A stretch of 64,000 nt of DNA from Thermanaerosceptrum fracticalcis. GTDB taxonomy: Bacteria > Bacillota > Peptococcia > DRI-13. Position numbers and translations under genes: made by a program. Shown here piece by piece: positions 42,355 through 51,753 of this stretch. Under the pieces are notes generated by a model that was given only the letters and a program-made list of their open reading frames with translations, was not told where the DNA came from and ran no database searches. The stretch spans positions 124,001 through 188,000 of the forward strand of contig NZ_CP045798.1 of assembly GCF_000746025.2 (NCBI RefSeq), in the 5' to 3' direction. The stretch's first letter is position 1. Every line of letters begins with the position of its first letter.

Positions 42355-43119
42355 ATGAGGGATTTAAAAGCTATAGTTGAGGTAATTACGCAATATCTTG
42401 AGGAAACACAGCTTAACAGGGTTCCCGAATTAGGAAATATGAAAATCTATGATGGGCCCCTGGTGGGATTGGCCAATGCAGAAGATCCCTTGTTTGACAA
42501 GCTCAAGGAGCCCTCTGTGATAGGTCCCCATCACCTGAATCCTCAGGAATGGCTGCCGGGAGCCCAGACAGTTATTTCATATTTTCTCCCATTTAATGAG
42601 ACTGTCCGCAAGTCTAACAGGCTGGATCACTTACCATCTAAAGAGTGGCTGTACGGTCGCTATGAGGGTGAGTTGTGTAATGATGCCGTTCGTAGGTTTC
42701 TTAAGGAAGAAATCGAAAAAATGGGAGGAAAGGCGGTTATTCCTGTACAGGACGCCCGTTTCCAAGTAATTGATAAACGGAGCAACTGGTCGGAGCGGCA
42801 TGCCGCTTTTATTGCCGGGTTAGGTACTTTTGGGTTAAGTAAATCTTTGATTACGGAAAAGGGCTGCGCCGGGCGTTACGGAAGTATTGTCGTTAATCTC
42901 CGGTTTGAACCTACGCCGCGCTCCTATCTGAAAATTGATGAGTACTGTACAAAGTGCGGTGCCTGTATTGACCGCTGCCCTGCCGGGGCCATTACCGAAG
43001 CAGGAAAAGCCCATGAACCATGTTCTCGCTTTGTTGACGATACGAAGGTGCGTTTTGCCCCCCGTTACGGCTGCGGAAAATGCCAGACGGGAGTACCCTG
43101 CGAAAACACGAGACCCTAA
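42355..43119 (+). CDS. epoxyqueuosine reductase-like 4Fe-4S protein
   Basis: A 254-residue protein with a cobalamin-type reductase core (SNWSERHAAFIAGLGTFGLS) and a C-terminal double-cluster region: YCTKCGACIDRCPAGAI, then YGCGKCQTGVPCE. It resembles single-domain QueG relatives common in Clostridia; the actual substrate is unknown, and a tRNA role is not assured. ATG 42355 sits seven bases after GGAGG. The open frame begins upstream at 42211 but lacks a ribosome site. Confidence 0.75.
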   Translation: MRDLKAIVEVITQYLEETQLNRVPELGNMKIYDGPLVGLANAEDPLFDKLKEPSVIGPHHLNPQEWLPGAQTVISYFLPFNETVRKSNRLDHLPSKEWLYGRYEGELCNDAVRRFLKEEIEKMGGKAVIPVQDARFQVIDKRSNWSERHAAFIAGLGTFGLSKSLITEKGCAGRYGSIVVNLRFEPTPRSYLKIDEYCTKCGACIDRCPAGAITEAGKAHEPCSRFVDDTKVRFAPRYGCGKCQTGVPCENTRP

Positions 43120-43164
43120 ACCGGGTTTAAGCAAAACCCTTGGACTGTCAAAGATTGGTTTTGG

Positions 43165-44130
43165 AATGGCGCTGGGAGCATCGACGGCGTATAACGTTTC
43201 CCCCAATGTGAAATTAACCTATGACCGCTTGTTGAACAATGATGCTGTGAAGAAAGGTTTGGAATTTATTAAAGCCGATGATGCCAAGGCCCTGGCCGAA
43301 CAAAAACAGATTTGTGAGATTCCGTCTCCTCCCTTTTTGGCGGGAACGTAGGGGAAGAAGGCCTGGGCGATCTCCGTGGGGTAAAAGCCCTTTTCCAGGA
43401 TAACAAGGACATTGATGGATATATTTCCATTGATGGTACTGGTGCAAGCGGAATTTGTTATCTGGCTACCGGTAGCCACCGATTTGAAGTAACCTTTAAA
43501 GGTCCTGGTGGACACAGTTTTGGCGCCTTTGGAAAAGTTCCCAGCGCCATTCATGCTCTTGGCAGGGCTATCGCCAAGATTGCCGATTTCCAGGTGCCCA
43601 AGGATCCCAAAACTACGTTTACTGTGGGTGTAATAAGTGGCGGAACCTCTGTTAACTCTATTGCAGCAGAAGCCAAGATGTGGGTTGATATGCGTTCCAA
43701 TAGCGAGGATGAAGTCTGCAAAACTGAAGCCTTGTTTAGGAAAGCTGTACTAGATGCATATCTCGAGGAAAACACCCGTTGGAACACCGAGGCTAAGGTC
43801 TACCCTGTAATTCAACTTGTTGGTGACAGGCCCGCTGGTACGCAGCCTGACGATGCGCCCATTGTTCAGGCAGCCTGGCTTTCCACCAAGGCACTGGGGT
43901 TGGAGCCCGAACTGGAAGGCTCCAGCAGTACTGACTCTAACCTGCCCATTAGCTTGGGGATTCCTGCTGTAACCCTTGGTGCGGGCGGTAAATCCGGTAA
44001 TGGCCATTCGCCTAGTGAGTGGTATGATCCCACAGATGCCTACAAGGGGCCTCAGCAGATTTTTCTCACTATTCTTTTGTCAATAGCCTTTAACCATCAT
44101 GTGGCCCAATTGCGCGCGAATGCTCATTGA
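43165..44130 (+). pseudogene. M20-family peptidase with internal deletion
   Basis: Two blocks of an M20 (PepT/ArgE-like) metallopeptidase remain. The front block has NDAVKKGLEFIKADDAKALA and ICEIPSPPF. The second starts at NVGEEGLGDLRGVKALF, continues through SIDGTGA, GPGGHSFGAFGK and ends TDAYKGPQQ. Between them about 110 residues with the first zinc ligands (the HxDTV and DDKG blocks) are missing, and a TAG/TAA interrupts the joined frame. The C-terminal frame 43594-44130 is open but cannot be an active peptidase. Confidence 0.8.
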
Positions 44131-44307
44131 AAAGTGACAAAAAATGACTGAAGATAACGAATAAAAAAGTAAAATAAAAATTTACAAAATAGTAAATGTA
44201 TGAAAAGATGGATTTAGAAAACTAGGTAAAAGGGGTGGTAAAACCGAAACTTGTTACAAAGTCAAAATAGGAAAGATGAGGTAAATACTTGAAAGGGGGC
44301 CATACTT

Positions 44308-45525
44308 GTGAAGTTATCTACCAAAATACTCATCGGTCTTATCCTTGGTATTATTGCCGGTTTACTTCTTAGCAGTGCAACGGGATTCATCAAAACATGG
44401 ATTCAACCTTTTGGGACTTTATTTCTTAATTTAATAAAAATGGTAATTGTTCCCCTGGTTCTGGCCTCCCTGGTAGTAGGTGCAGCCTCCGTGGGCGATG
44501 TGAAAAAGTTGGGCCGTATCGGCGGCAAAACAATCAGCTATTATTTAGTTACAACCGCCCTTGCCGTTACCATAGGTTTGATTCTCGCCAATCTCCTAGA
44601 TCCCGGCTTCAACATGAAATTGCCTGCCGATGCCAAATATGCCGGGAAAGAAGCCCCGCCTCTTTCCCAAGTTCTCCTCAATATTTTCCCCACTAACCCC
44701 GTTGATTCAATGGTTCGTGCCGATATGCTGCAAATCATAGTCTTTGCCTTATTTTTAGGTATAGGCATCACTTTAATTGGGGAAAGGGCCAAACCTGTCT
44801 ATAATTTCTTTGACGGTTTGGCTGAGGTAATGTATAAAATTACTGGAGTAATCATGGAATTCGCCCCTATCGGTGTCTTTGCTTTAATTACCCCTGTTGT
44901 GGCTGTGAATGGGCCCAAAGTTTTAATCCCCCTGGCCAAGGTTATCGCTGCCGTATACATCGGTTGTTTGCTCCATGCTGCCGTCGTATACTCTACAGCC
45001 GTCAGGACTTTGGGCAACATGAATCCCCTTAAATTTTTCCAAGGTTTTTCCCCTGCCATGCTCATTGCTTTCACCACCTGCAGCAGTTCCGCTACCCTTC
45101 CCGTTTCTATGAAATCTGTGGAAGAGAACCTGGGTGTGGATAAAGATGTAGCCAGTTTTGTCCTGCCCCTGGGCGCAACGATTAATATGGACGGAACCGC
45201 CATCTATCAAGGTGTTTGTGCCGTCTTTGTAGCCCAGGTTTATGGCATGGACCTCACTCTTGGACAGCAACTGACTGTAATCCTCACGGGAACCTTGGCT
45301 TCCATAGGAGCAGCAGGGGTACCCGGCGCCGGTCTTATTATGCTGACCATGGTTCTCCAGTCTGTCAACCTGCCGTTAGAGGGCATTGCGCTCATTGCAG
45401 GTATTGACCGTATCCTGGATATGGCCCGGACAACAATCAACGTTACAGGAGACGCCAGTGCCGCTGTGATTGTTGATTATAGTGAAAAGAAGAGAGTTGC
45501 TAAATCCGGCAGTATGGTTGTGTAG
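44308..45525 (+). CDS. dicarboxylate/glutamate:cation symporter (DAACS)
   Basis: A 405-residue SLC1-type transporter with eight membrane segments and two hairpins. The hallmark regions are TTCSSSATLPVSMKSVEEN and LGATINMDGTAIYQGV, followed by MARTTINVTGDASAA, which binds the substrate carboxylate and sodium. It imports glutamate, aspartate or C4-dicarboxylates with H+ or Na+. The start is GTG 44308 after AAAGGGGG. It is a single-gene unit with a strong terminator. Confidence 0.92.
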   Translation: MKLSTKILIGLILGIIAGLLLSSATGFIKTWIQPFGTLFLNLIKMVIVPLVLASLVVGAASVGDVKKLGRIGGKTISYYLVTTALAVTIGLILANLLDPGFNMKLPADAKYAGKEAPPLSQVLLNIFPTNPVDSMVRADMLQIIVFALFLGIGITLIGERAKPVYNFFDGLAEVMYKITGVIMEFAPIGVFALITPVVAVNGPKVLIPLAKVIAAVYIGCLLHAAVVYSTAVRTLGNMNPLKFFQGFSPAMLIAFTTCSSSATLPVSMKSVEENLGVDKDVASFVLPLGATINMDGTAIYQGVCAVFVAQVYGMDLTLGQQLTVILTGTLASIGAAGVPGAGLIMLTMVLQSVNLPLEGIALIAGIDRILDMARTTINVTGDASAAVIVDYSEKKRVAKSGSMVV

Positions 45526-45575
45526 AGCTATTGTCTTTTAGTTTTAGTGTTTGTCTCCGGATTTATGATTTATTT

Positions 45576-45628
45576 ACAGTTCCTGGTATCGGTCAAGAAG
45601 CTGATACCAGGAACTGTATTTTTTTTTG
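45576..45628 (+). terminator. intrinsic terminator after the symporter gene
   Basis: A perfect 15-pair stem ACAGTTCCTGGTATC / GATACCAGGAACTGT is followed by ATTTTTTTTT. It isolates the following operon from read-through. Confidence 0.92.
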
Positions 45629-45723
45629 TATTTCATACACATTGTAAAGATTTTTATAAATAATTAGGATTAATGGGGTTGATTTTTTCTGGGCATGAAT
45701 GGCCGGCTTTTTATTTTGGTAGA

Positions 45724-45768
45724 TGCAATAATTGCACAAAGGCAATGGTAATTTGTGCAATTATTGCA
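45724..45768. promoter_or_regulatory. paired palindromic activator sites upstream of the sigma-54 promoter
   Basis: TGCAATAATTGCACAAA (45724-45740) and its exact reverse complement TTTGTGCAATTATTGCA (45752-45768) are separated by 11 bases. Each contains a 13-base palindrome-like core TGCAATxATTGCA; centres are 32 bases apart, about three helix turns, on the same DNA face. They lie about 45-90 bases before the -24 element, the right place for an NtrC-family activator. The candidate activator is the regulator at 53232. Confidence 0.65.
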
Positions 45769-45810
45769 TTAATTATTTGCCGTTTTCTTGGTTTTATGGC
45801 CCTTTTACAT

Positions 45811-45826
45811 TGGCATTATATTTGCA
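45811..45826 (+). promoter_or_regulatory. sigma-54 promoter (-24/-12) of the acyl-CoA operon
   Basis: TGGCATTATATTTGCA matches the sigma-54 consensus TGGCAC-N5-TTGCW, with GG and GC exactly 12 bases apart. It lies 39 bases before the first gene's start codon. Sigma-54 promoters need an activator with a GAFTGA loop; one is encoded seven genes downstream in the same direction. Confidence 0.7.
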
Positions 45827-45864
45827 ATATTAGAAAATTGAATTTTAAAAAAAGGGGTGAGTTT

Positions 45865-46653
45865 ATGGATTTTAAGAAAATCAAGTTTTCTATTTTCGAG
45901 GGTATTGCCTCAATCTTGCTTAACAGTCCCCAAAACCTCAATGCCCTTGATGGGGCCATGCTGGACGATCTCACTGCCGTCTTGGACCTTTGTGCCGATG
46001 ATGAAAAGGTAAAGGTTGTGGTGATTTCCGCGGAAGGAGAATCCTTTAGCGCAGGAGGGGACATCCGTATGATGCTGAAGGGACTGGAGGGGAATATGTC
46101 CGACCTCTATGGCGGGGTCCGTAAAGTAGGGTCGGCTGCCTTACGGATTCGTAACTTAAGAAAACCGGTCATTGCCTCCGTAAAGGGGGCGGCTGCCGGT
46201 GCCGGCTTTAACCTGGCGCTGCTTTGCGATTTCCGGGTGGCCGCGGATAATGCCAAATTTATTCAGGCTTTTGTCAATATTGGGCTCGTACCGGATATGG
46301 GCGGTACTTTCCTCCTTACCCGCATGCTGGGAGCGGCCAGGGCCACTGAACTGATTATGACGGGACGGCCTGTGACAGCCCAGGAAGCCCTGTCCCTGGG
46401 ACTGGTAAACAGGGTAGTAACCCTGGAAGAGCTGGACAAGGCCACCATGGAACTTGCCCAAAAGCTTTGTGCCCTTCCCGGCGTAGCCCTGGGCAATATG
46501 AAGGCACTCATCAATAGAGCTGTTTTCCAGGGTTTAGAAAACAGCCTGGACAACGAATGGGAATATCAGGTGCAGTGTTCCCGTACGGAAGATTTTAAAG
46601 AAGGCATTACAGCTTTTGCGCAAAAAAGAAAACCTGTTTTTAAAGGTAAGTAA
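45865..46653 (+). CDS. enoyl-CoA hydratase/isomerase family protein
   Basis: A 262-residue crotonase-fold enzyme. FSAGGDIRMMLKG forms the first oxyanion-hole loop and KGAAAGAGFNLALLCDFRVA the second, followed by GLVPDMGGTFLLTRMLG with the conserved acidic position. It hydrates enoyl-CoA or isomerises double bonds in fatty acid or amino acid catabolism. ATG 45865 follows AAAGGGGTGA; the frame opens 192 bases earlier across the promoter. It is the first gene of the sigma-54 operon. Confidence 0.9.
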   Translation: MDFKKIKFSIFEGIASILLNSPQNLNALDGAMLDDLTAVLDLCADDEKVKVVVISAEGESFSAGGDIRMMLKGLEGNMSDLYGGVRKVGSAALRIRNLRKPVIASVKGAAAGAGFNLALLCDFRVAADNAKFIQAFVNIGLVPDMGGTFLLTRMLGAARATELIMTGRPVTAQEALSLGLVNRVVTLEELDKATMELAQKLCALPGVALGNMKALINRAVFQGLENSLDNEWEYQVQCSRTEDFKEGITAFAQKRKPVFKGK

Positions 46654-46691
46654 CTGATAGCAAATCAGAGATAATCAAGGAGGTAAAAGTT

Positions 46692-47999
46692 ATGGACTGG
46701 AAAGAAATATACAAAAGCAAGCTGGTTGATTTTGCAGAAGCAGTAAAAGCTGTAAGATCAGGTGACAGCATCTGGGTTGCTCCTACTACCAGCTCGCCTC
46801 CGGATCTTGTTAATGCTTTATGCAACCGGGCAGAAGAATTAGAAAATGTAAATGTCTATTCCGGTTTGTTGATGTATCCTTTTGCTTTATTGAAACCAAA
46901 TTTTAAAGGTCATCTAAACTATCATACTTTTTTCCTGGGGCCTATTGAAAGAAAGTTTATGCCGCAAGGCAATGTTGATGTTATCTCAGTTCATTTTTCC
47001 AAGATTGATTGGATGATGAATAATATTGTCAAAGCCAGAGTATTGATGGCAGAGGTTTCACTTCCTGATGAAAGGGGTTACATGAGCTGGGGACCCCTGG
47101 GAACTTTCTGCAACGATCTTGTAGCTGACAATGCTGAGGTAGTTATGGTGCAGGTCAATAAAAATGTACCTTTTGTCTATGGGGAAAAGAATGTTATTCA
47201 CGTCAGTCAAGTTGACTATATTTGTGAAAAAGATCATCCCCTGCCTGAGCTGCCTAACAGCCCTGTTACAGAGATTGAAAAGAAAATTGCCGGGCATATT
47301 TTGCCCCATATCCCGGACGGAGCAACGGTTCAAATAGGGTTGGGTGGAATTGCCAATGCTGTGGGCTACGGTCTTGAAGACAAAAAAGATTTGGGTGTGC
47401 ATACGGAAATGCTTACTGAATCTTTGGTTTACCTGGCCAAGAAAGGAGTAATCAACTGCAGCAAAAAAAATTATTACAAAGGGAAAATGGTCTGCGGTTT
47501 TGGAATAGGCAACAAAGAGCTTTATGAATTTATGGACAGGAATCCTATGGTGCATGTGGCTCCAGTATACGAAGTGAACAATCCGTACAATGTAGCTCAG
47601 AACGATAATTTTATTTCCATCAATAATGCCTTGATGGTGGACCTTACCGGGCAGGTCTGTTCCGAATCTTTAGGTTTTGAACAGTTTAGCTGTACAGGGG
47701 GACAATTAGATTTCGTCAGGGCAGCGGCTATGTCCAAGGGAGGGAAATCTTTCATTGCTCTTTCTTCTGTAGTGGAAACAAAAAATGGATTACAGTCAAG
47801 AATTGTTTTGCAGTTTCCTCCTGGTTCAGTTATCACCACTCCCAGGTCTGATGTGCAGTATATTGTTACGGAATACGGCATAGCTGATCTCTACAACAAA
47901 AGCATAGCCCGGCGTGTCCATGAACTGGTAAAGATAGCTCATCCTGATTTCCGGGAACAGTTGCTTAAAGACGCAAAAGAAGCGGGCCTTCTTTACTAA
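46692..47999 (+). CDS. acetyl-CoA hydrolase / acyl-CoA:acetate CoA-transferase family
   Basis: A 435-residue family I CoA-transferase (Cat1/Cat2/4-hydroxybutyrate CoA-transferase type): VQIGLGGIANAVGYGL, HTEMLTESLV, GFGIGNKELYEFMD, then EQFSCTGGQLDFVRAA and YIVTEYGIADL. It would swap CoA between acetyl-CoA and an acid such as butyrate, activating substrate without ATP. ATG follows AAGGAGG. It sits in the operon between a hydratase and a dehydrogenase. Confidence 0.88.
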   Translation: MDWKEIYKSKLVDFAEAVKAVRSGDSIWVAPTTSSPPDLVNALCNRAEELENVNVYSGLLMYPFALLKPNFKGHLNYHTFFLGPIERKFMPQGNVDVISVHFSKIDWMMNNIVKARVLMAEVSLPDERGYMSWGPLGTFCNDLVADNAEVVMVQVNKNVPFVYGEKNVIHVSQVDYICEKDHPLPELPNSPVTEIEKKIAGHILPHIPDGATVQIGLGGIANAVGYGLEDKKDLGVHTEMLTESLVYLAKKGVINCSKKNYYKGKMVCGFGIGNKELYEFMDRNPMVHVAPVYEVNNPYNVAQNDNFISINNALMVDLTGQVCSESLGFEQFSCTGGQLDFVRAAAMSKGGKSFIALSSVVETKNGLQSRIVLQFPPGSVITTPRSDVQYIVTEYGIADLYNKSIARRVHELVKIAHPDFREQLLKDAKEAGLLY

Positions 48000-48045
48000 C
48001 AGAGAATCCGCATGTTTAATTAAGGCTAAAGTGAGGGATGGATGA

Positions 48046-50397
48046 ATGAATTACAGTATAAGCAGAGCTGCCGTACTTGGTGCTGGAGTTATGGGAGCAG
48101 GCATTGCAGCTCACCTGGCGGGGGCAGGAATTCCTGTCCTGCTCCTGGATATGGTGCCTAGTGAGCTTACTGAAAAAGAAAAAGCTCAGGGATTAACTTT
48201 GAATGCCAAAGAAGTACGCAACCGATTGGCTCAGTCTGGCAAGAACAGGGTTCTTGACGAAAAAAGCAGGGCCATTTATGACAAAGACCTGGGAGCAATA
48301 ATACAGGTGGGTAATTTTGAAGATGATATGCACCTGCTTAAAGAGGTGGACTGGATTATTGAAGCAGTTACGGAGAGGTTGGACATCAAACAAAAACTGC
48401 TAGATCAGGTGGCCCGGTATCGCAAGCCGGGAACTATCGTCAGTTCTAATACTTCCGGAATCTCTATCAATAAAATGGTAGAAGGTTTTCCCTTGGAGTT
48501 CAGACAGCATTTTCTGGGAACCCATTTTTTTAATCCCCCTCGCTGGATGAAGCTCCTGGAGATTATCCCATGTGAGAATTGTTTGCCAGAAGTTGTGGAG
48601 TTTATGAAAACCTTTGGATGTAAAAGGTTGGGAAAAGGGATTGTAGTGGCCAAGGACACGCCCAATTTTATAGCCAACCGCTTAGGAACCTATGCTTATC
48701 TGCAGATAATCAAGAAAATGCTGGACTACGGTTACAGCATTAACCAAATTGATGAGCTGACGGGACCAGTTATGGGCAGGCCCAAAAGCGCTACTTTCCG
48801 TACCCTGGATATGGTGGGGCTTGACACCTTTTGCCATGTGGCCAACAATGTGGTAAACAATGTGGACAGTCCATCAGAAAAAGAGAATTTTGCTCCCCCG
48901 GTTTTTGTGAAAACAATGCTGGAGAAGGGAGCCCTGGGGGATAAGGCCGGCCAGGGCTTCTATAAAAGGATAAAAGGTGAAAAAGGAAGCGAAACCCTGG
49001 TCTGGGATTATCAAAAAGAAGAGTATGTGCCCCTGGTCAAAGAATCATTAAAGGCCGTAGAATCGGCCATGAAAGAGAAAACTTTGGAGGGAAGGATTAA
49101 TGCTCTCATAGATGGTGAGGAAAAAGAAAACCGGTTTGCATGGGAGGTGACTAAGAAAACCTTGCTTTATGCCGCTCAGATGGTCCCTGATCTTGCCGAT
49201 AATTTCAAGGATATCGATAATGCCCTGGTATGGGGTTTTAACTGGGAGTTAGGCCCGTTTGCCCTGTGGGATGCTATTGGCCTGGAAAAGTCAGTGGGGC
49301 GAATGAAAACAGAGGGAGAAGCAATTCCGGCTTGGATCGAAAAAATGTTGGCTTCCGGTAGGAGCAAGTTTTATGACCAGGCTGAAAAGCATGTTGCCCC
49401 CTATATTGTTCTTGCCTCTGGAAAATATAAAACTTTAAAACTTAATAATGACGCTGCTCTACTGGATATTGGCGATGGGGTAGCTTGTCTGCAGTTTCGT
49501 TCTAAAAACAACACAGTCACAGATTTGGTTATTGAAATGATTTATGAGGCTGTGGAGGAAGTTAAGAAAAACTATCTGGGTTTGGTGCTTGGCAATCAGA
49601 GCAAAAACTTTTCTGTAGGAGCAAACTTAAATCTTATTGGCAAGTTGGCTATGGAGAAAAAGTTTGAAGAATTGGGCAGGATAGTGGAAAATTTTCAAAG
49701 AGCCAATCTGGCTTTAAAATACAGTTATAAGCCCGTTGTTGCAGCACCATACGGGATGACTCTTGGCGGAGGAGCCGAAATAACCATGCATGCCCATGCT
49801 GTAACAGCCGGTGCAGAAACATATATGGGCTTGGTAGAAGTCGGGGTAGGATTAATCCCTGCGGGTGGCGGTACAAAAGAAATGCTTTTAAAAAGCACTC
49901 AAGAGTTGGCAGGCAACCCTCAGAACGATCTTTTACCTGAGTTGCGCAGGGCCTGGGAAACTATTGCCTCGGCCAAGGTCTCCAGCAGTGCTCATGACGC
50001 TGTGAAGAAAGGTTACCTGAGGCCCAGTGACAGAATTGTCATGAATCAGGATTATTTGCTTGATGAGGCGAAAGATACGGTGCTGTTCCTAGCCGAAGGT
50101 GGATTCAGGCCTTTGCTTAAAAAGCCGGTTAAGGTTTTGGGGACTTCGGGAAGGGCCTCGCTGCAATACAGTATAGATTTTATGCATAAAGGCGGCTTTA
50201 TTACAGAATATGATGCCCATATCGCCAAGATGATTGCCTGGGTTATGACGGGAGGGGATGTGCCGGCCGGGGTTCTGGTCACTGAAGAACAAATCCTGGA
50301 ATTGGAAAAAGAGGCTTTCCTGAGTTTGTGCGGTGAAAGCAAAACCTTGCAGAGGATAGAACATATGCTGAGCACAGGTAAACCTTTGAGAAACTGA
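48046..50397 (+). CDS. 3-hydroxyacyl-CoA dehydrogenase / enoyl-CoA hydratase fusion (FadN-like)
   Basis: A 783-residue two-part enzyme. Residues about 5-320 are an NAD-dependent 3-hydroxyacyl-CoA dehydrogenase (VLGAGVMGAGIAAHLAGAG; SSNTSGISI; GTHFFNPPRWMKLLEII) with a second dehydrogenase lobe to about 440. From about 470 a crotonase-like domain follows (NQSKNFSVGANL; GMTLGGGAEITMHAHA). The order, dehydrogenase first, is that of Bacillus FadN and opposite to E. coli FadB. ATG 48046 follows GAGGGATGG. It carries out the two middle steps of beta-oxidation. Confidence 0.9.
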   Translation: MNYSISRAAVLGAGVMGAGIAAHLAGAGIPVLLLDMVPSELTEKEKAQGLTLNAKEVRNRLAQSGKNRVLDEKSRAIYDKDLGAIIQVGNFEDDMHLLKEVDWIIEAVTERLDIKQKLLDQVARYRKPGTIVSSNTSGISINKMVEGFPLEFRQHFLGTHFFNPPRWMKLLEIIPCENCLPEVVEFMKTFGCKRLGKGIVVAKDTPNFIANRLGTYAYLQIIKKMLDYGYSINQIDELTGPVMGRPKSATFRTLDMVGLDTFCHVANNVVNNVDSPSEKENFAPPVFVKTMLEKGALGDKAGQGFYKRIKGEKGSETLVWDYQKEEYVPLVKESLKAVESAMKEKTLEGRINALIDGEEKENRFAWEVTKKTLLYAAQMVPDLADNFKDIDNALVWGFNWELGPFALWDAIGLEKSVGRMKTEGEAIPAWIEKMLASGRSKFYDQAEKHVAPYIVLASGKYKTLKLNNDAALLDIGDGVACLQFRSKNNTVTDLVIEMIYEAVEEVKKNYLGLVLGNQSKNFSVGANLNLIGKLAMEKKFEELGRIVENFQRANLALKYSYKPVVAAPYGMTLGGGAEITMHAHAVTAGAETYMGLVEVGVGLIPAGGGTKEMLLKSTQELAGNPQNDLLPELRRAWETIASAKVSSSAHDAVKKGYLRPSDRIVMNQDYLLDEAKDTVLFLAEGGFRPLLKKPVKVLGTSGRASLQYSIDFMHKGGFITEYDAHIAKMIAWVMTGGDVPAGVLVTEEQILELEKEAFLSLCGESKTLQRIEHMLSTGKPLRN

Positions 50398-50413
50398 ACG
50401 GGGGTGAATAAAG

Positions 50414-51592
50414 ATGAAAGAAGCAGTAATTGTGGCTTGTGGCCGCTCGGCTATAGGCAAAGCCCCAGGGGGCCAATTAAAATATACAAGACCTGATGAA
50501 ATTGCGGCCCAGGTTGTGCAGGGGGTAGTTAAACGCATCCCACAGCTGGATCCCGGAAAAATAGATGATTTTGTCCTTGGCTGTGCCTTCCCGGAAGCTG
50601 AACAGGGAATGAACCTGGCCAGAATAGTGAGCCTGAGGGCAGGTTTGCCGGTAGATGTGCCCGCTCAGACTATTAACAGATTTTGTTCCTCAGGTCTGCA
50701 ATCTGTCGCCACCGCAGCCCATAGCATCATGGCAGGGCAGACTAATGTTGCCTTGGCTGGTGGAGTAGAGTCCATGAGCACCATACCAATGGGGGGGAAC
50801 CGGATTTCTCCTAACCCTTATCTTATGGAGAATTATCCTGAAACATATTTGGCTATGGGTTTGACAGCAGAAAGAGTTGCTGAAAAATACGGTGTCACCA
50901 GGGAAATACAAGACCGTTTTGCCTTGGAAAGTCATCTTAAAGCGGCGCAAGCCCAGTCGGAAAATAAGTTTGCGGAAGAAATAATACCGGTAAAAGCCCT
51001 TAGACCCGTTGCTGACCAGTCAGGTATGATGAGAAGTGAGACTTTTATTTTTGAAAGAGATGAAGGTATACGTCCTGATGTGAGTTTGGAAGGATTAAGC
51101 AAATTAAGACCTGTTTTTAAGACTAATGGTACAGTTACAGCGGGCAACTCCTCGCAGATGAGCGATGGGGCGGCAGCAGTATTACTTATGTCTCAAGGGG
51201 CTGCCCGGGAAATAGGGGTAAAACCTCTTGCTTTGTTCAGATCTTTTGCCGTAGCGGGAGTAGAACCGGAAGTAATGGGCATTGGTCCTGTAAAGGCGAT
51301 TCCTAAAGCCCTAAAGATTGCAGGTATAAATAAAGAGGATCTTGATCTTATAGAATTGAATGAAGCCTTCGCTGCCCAGGCTGTTGCCTGCATCAAAGAG
51401 CTTGATTTGGATCCCGGAAAAGTAAATGTTAATGGAGGCGCAATTGCTTTGGGGCATCCCTTGGGTTGTACAGGAACCTTTCTTCTGGTCAAGCTGCTTT
51501 CTGAATTAACACGCAGGAAGGGTCGCTATGGTCTTGTCAGTATGTGTATAGGCGGAGGCATGGGTGCAGCAGCGGTATTTGAACTTTGCTAA
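50414..51592 (+). CDS. acetyl-CoA C-acyltransferase (thiolase)
   Basis: A 392-residue thiolase with the nucleophilic Cys in [45 protein letters not shown] and the C-terminal [13 protein letters not shown]. It splits 3-ketoacyl-CoA to acetyl-CoA or runs in reverse. It begins 16 bases after the dehydrogenase gene behind GGGGGTGA and is the last enzyme gene of the operon before a hairpin. Confidence 0.93.
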   Translation: MKEAVIVACGRSAIGKAPGGQLKYTRPDEIAAQVVQGVVKRIPQLDPGKIDDFVLGCAFPEAEQGMNLARIVSLRAGLPVDVPAQTINRFCSSGLQSVATAAHSIMAGQTNVALAGGVESMSTIPMGGNRISPNPYLMENYPETYLAMGLTAERVAEKYGVTREIQDRFALESHLKAAQAQSENKFAEEIIPVKALRPVADQSGMMRSETFIFERDEGIRPDVSLEGLSKLRPVFKTNGTVTAGNSSQMSDGAAAVLLMSQGAAREIGVKPLALFRSFAVAGVEPEVMGIGPVKAIPKALKIAGINKEDLDLIELNEAFAAQAVACIKELDLDPGKVNVNGGAIALGHPLGCTGTFLLVKLLSELTRRKGRYGLVSMCIGGGMGAAAVFELC

Positions 51593-51645
51593 TAACTAGG
51601 GATTATGACCCGGGACCCTTTGGCGAGGGCACGGGAGCATACTTA

Positions 51646-51681
51646 AAATACACCACAAGCTTTTGGGCTTGTGGTGTATTT
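51646..51681 (+). terminator. hairpin after the thiolase gene
   Basis: A perfect 15-pair stem AAATACACCACAAGC / GCTTGTGGTGTATTT with loop TTTTGG. The T-run is only three bases beyond the stem, so termination may be partial, letting some transcript reach the kinase gene. Confidence 0.65.
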
Positions 51682-51753
51682 GTCAGAAGTTATGTGATAA
51701 AATTTTAATTAAGATTATTAAGAAAAATAGCATTTTTTCATGGGGGACTTTGT

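Noticed and set aside
45673-45864. N-terminal extension of the enoyl-CoA hydratase
   Set aside because: The extension crosses the sigma-54 promoter and palindromes and has no homology. ATG 45865 has AAAGGGGTGA.
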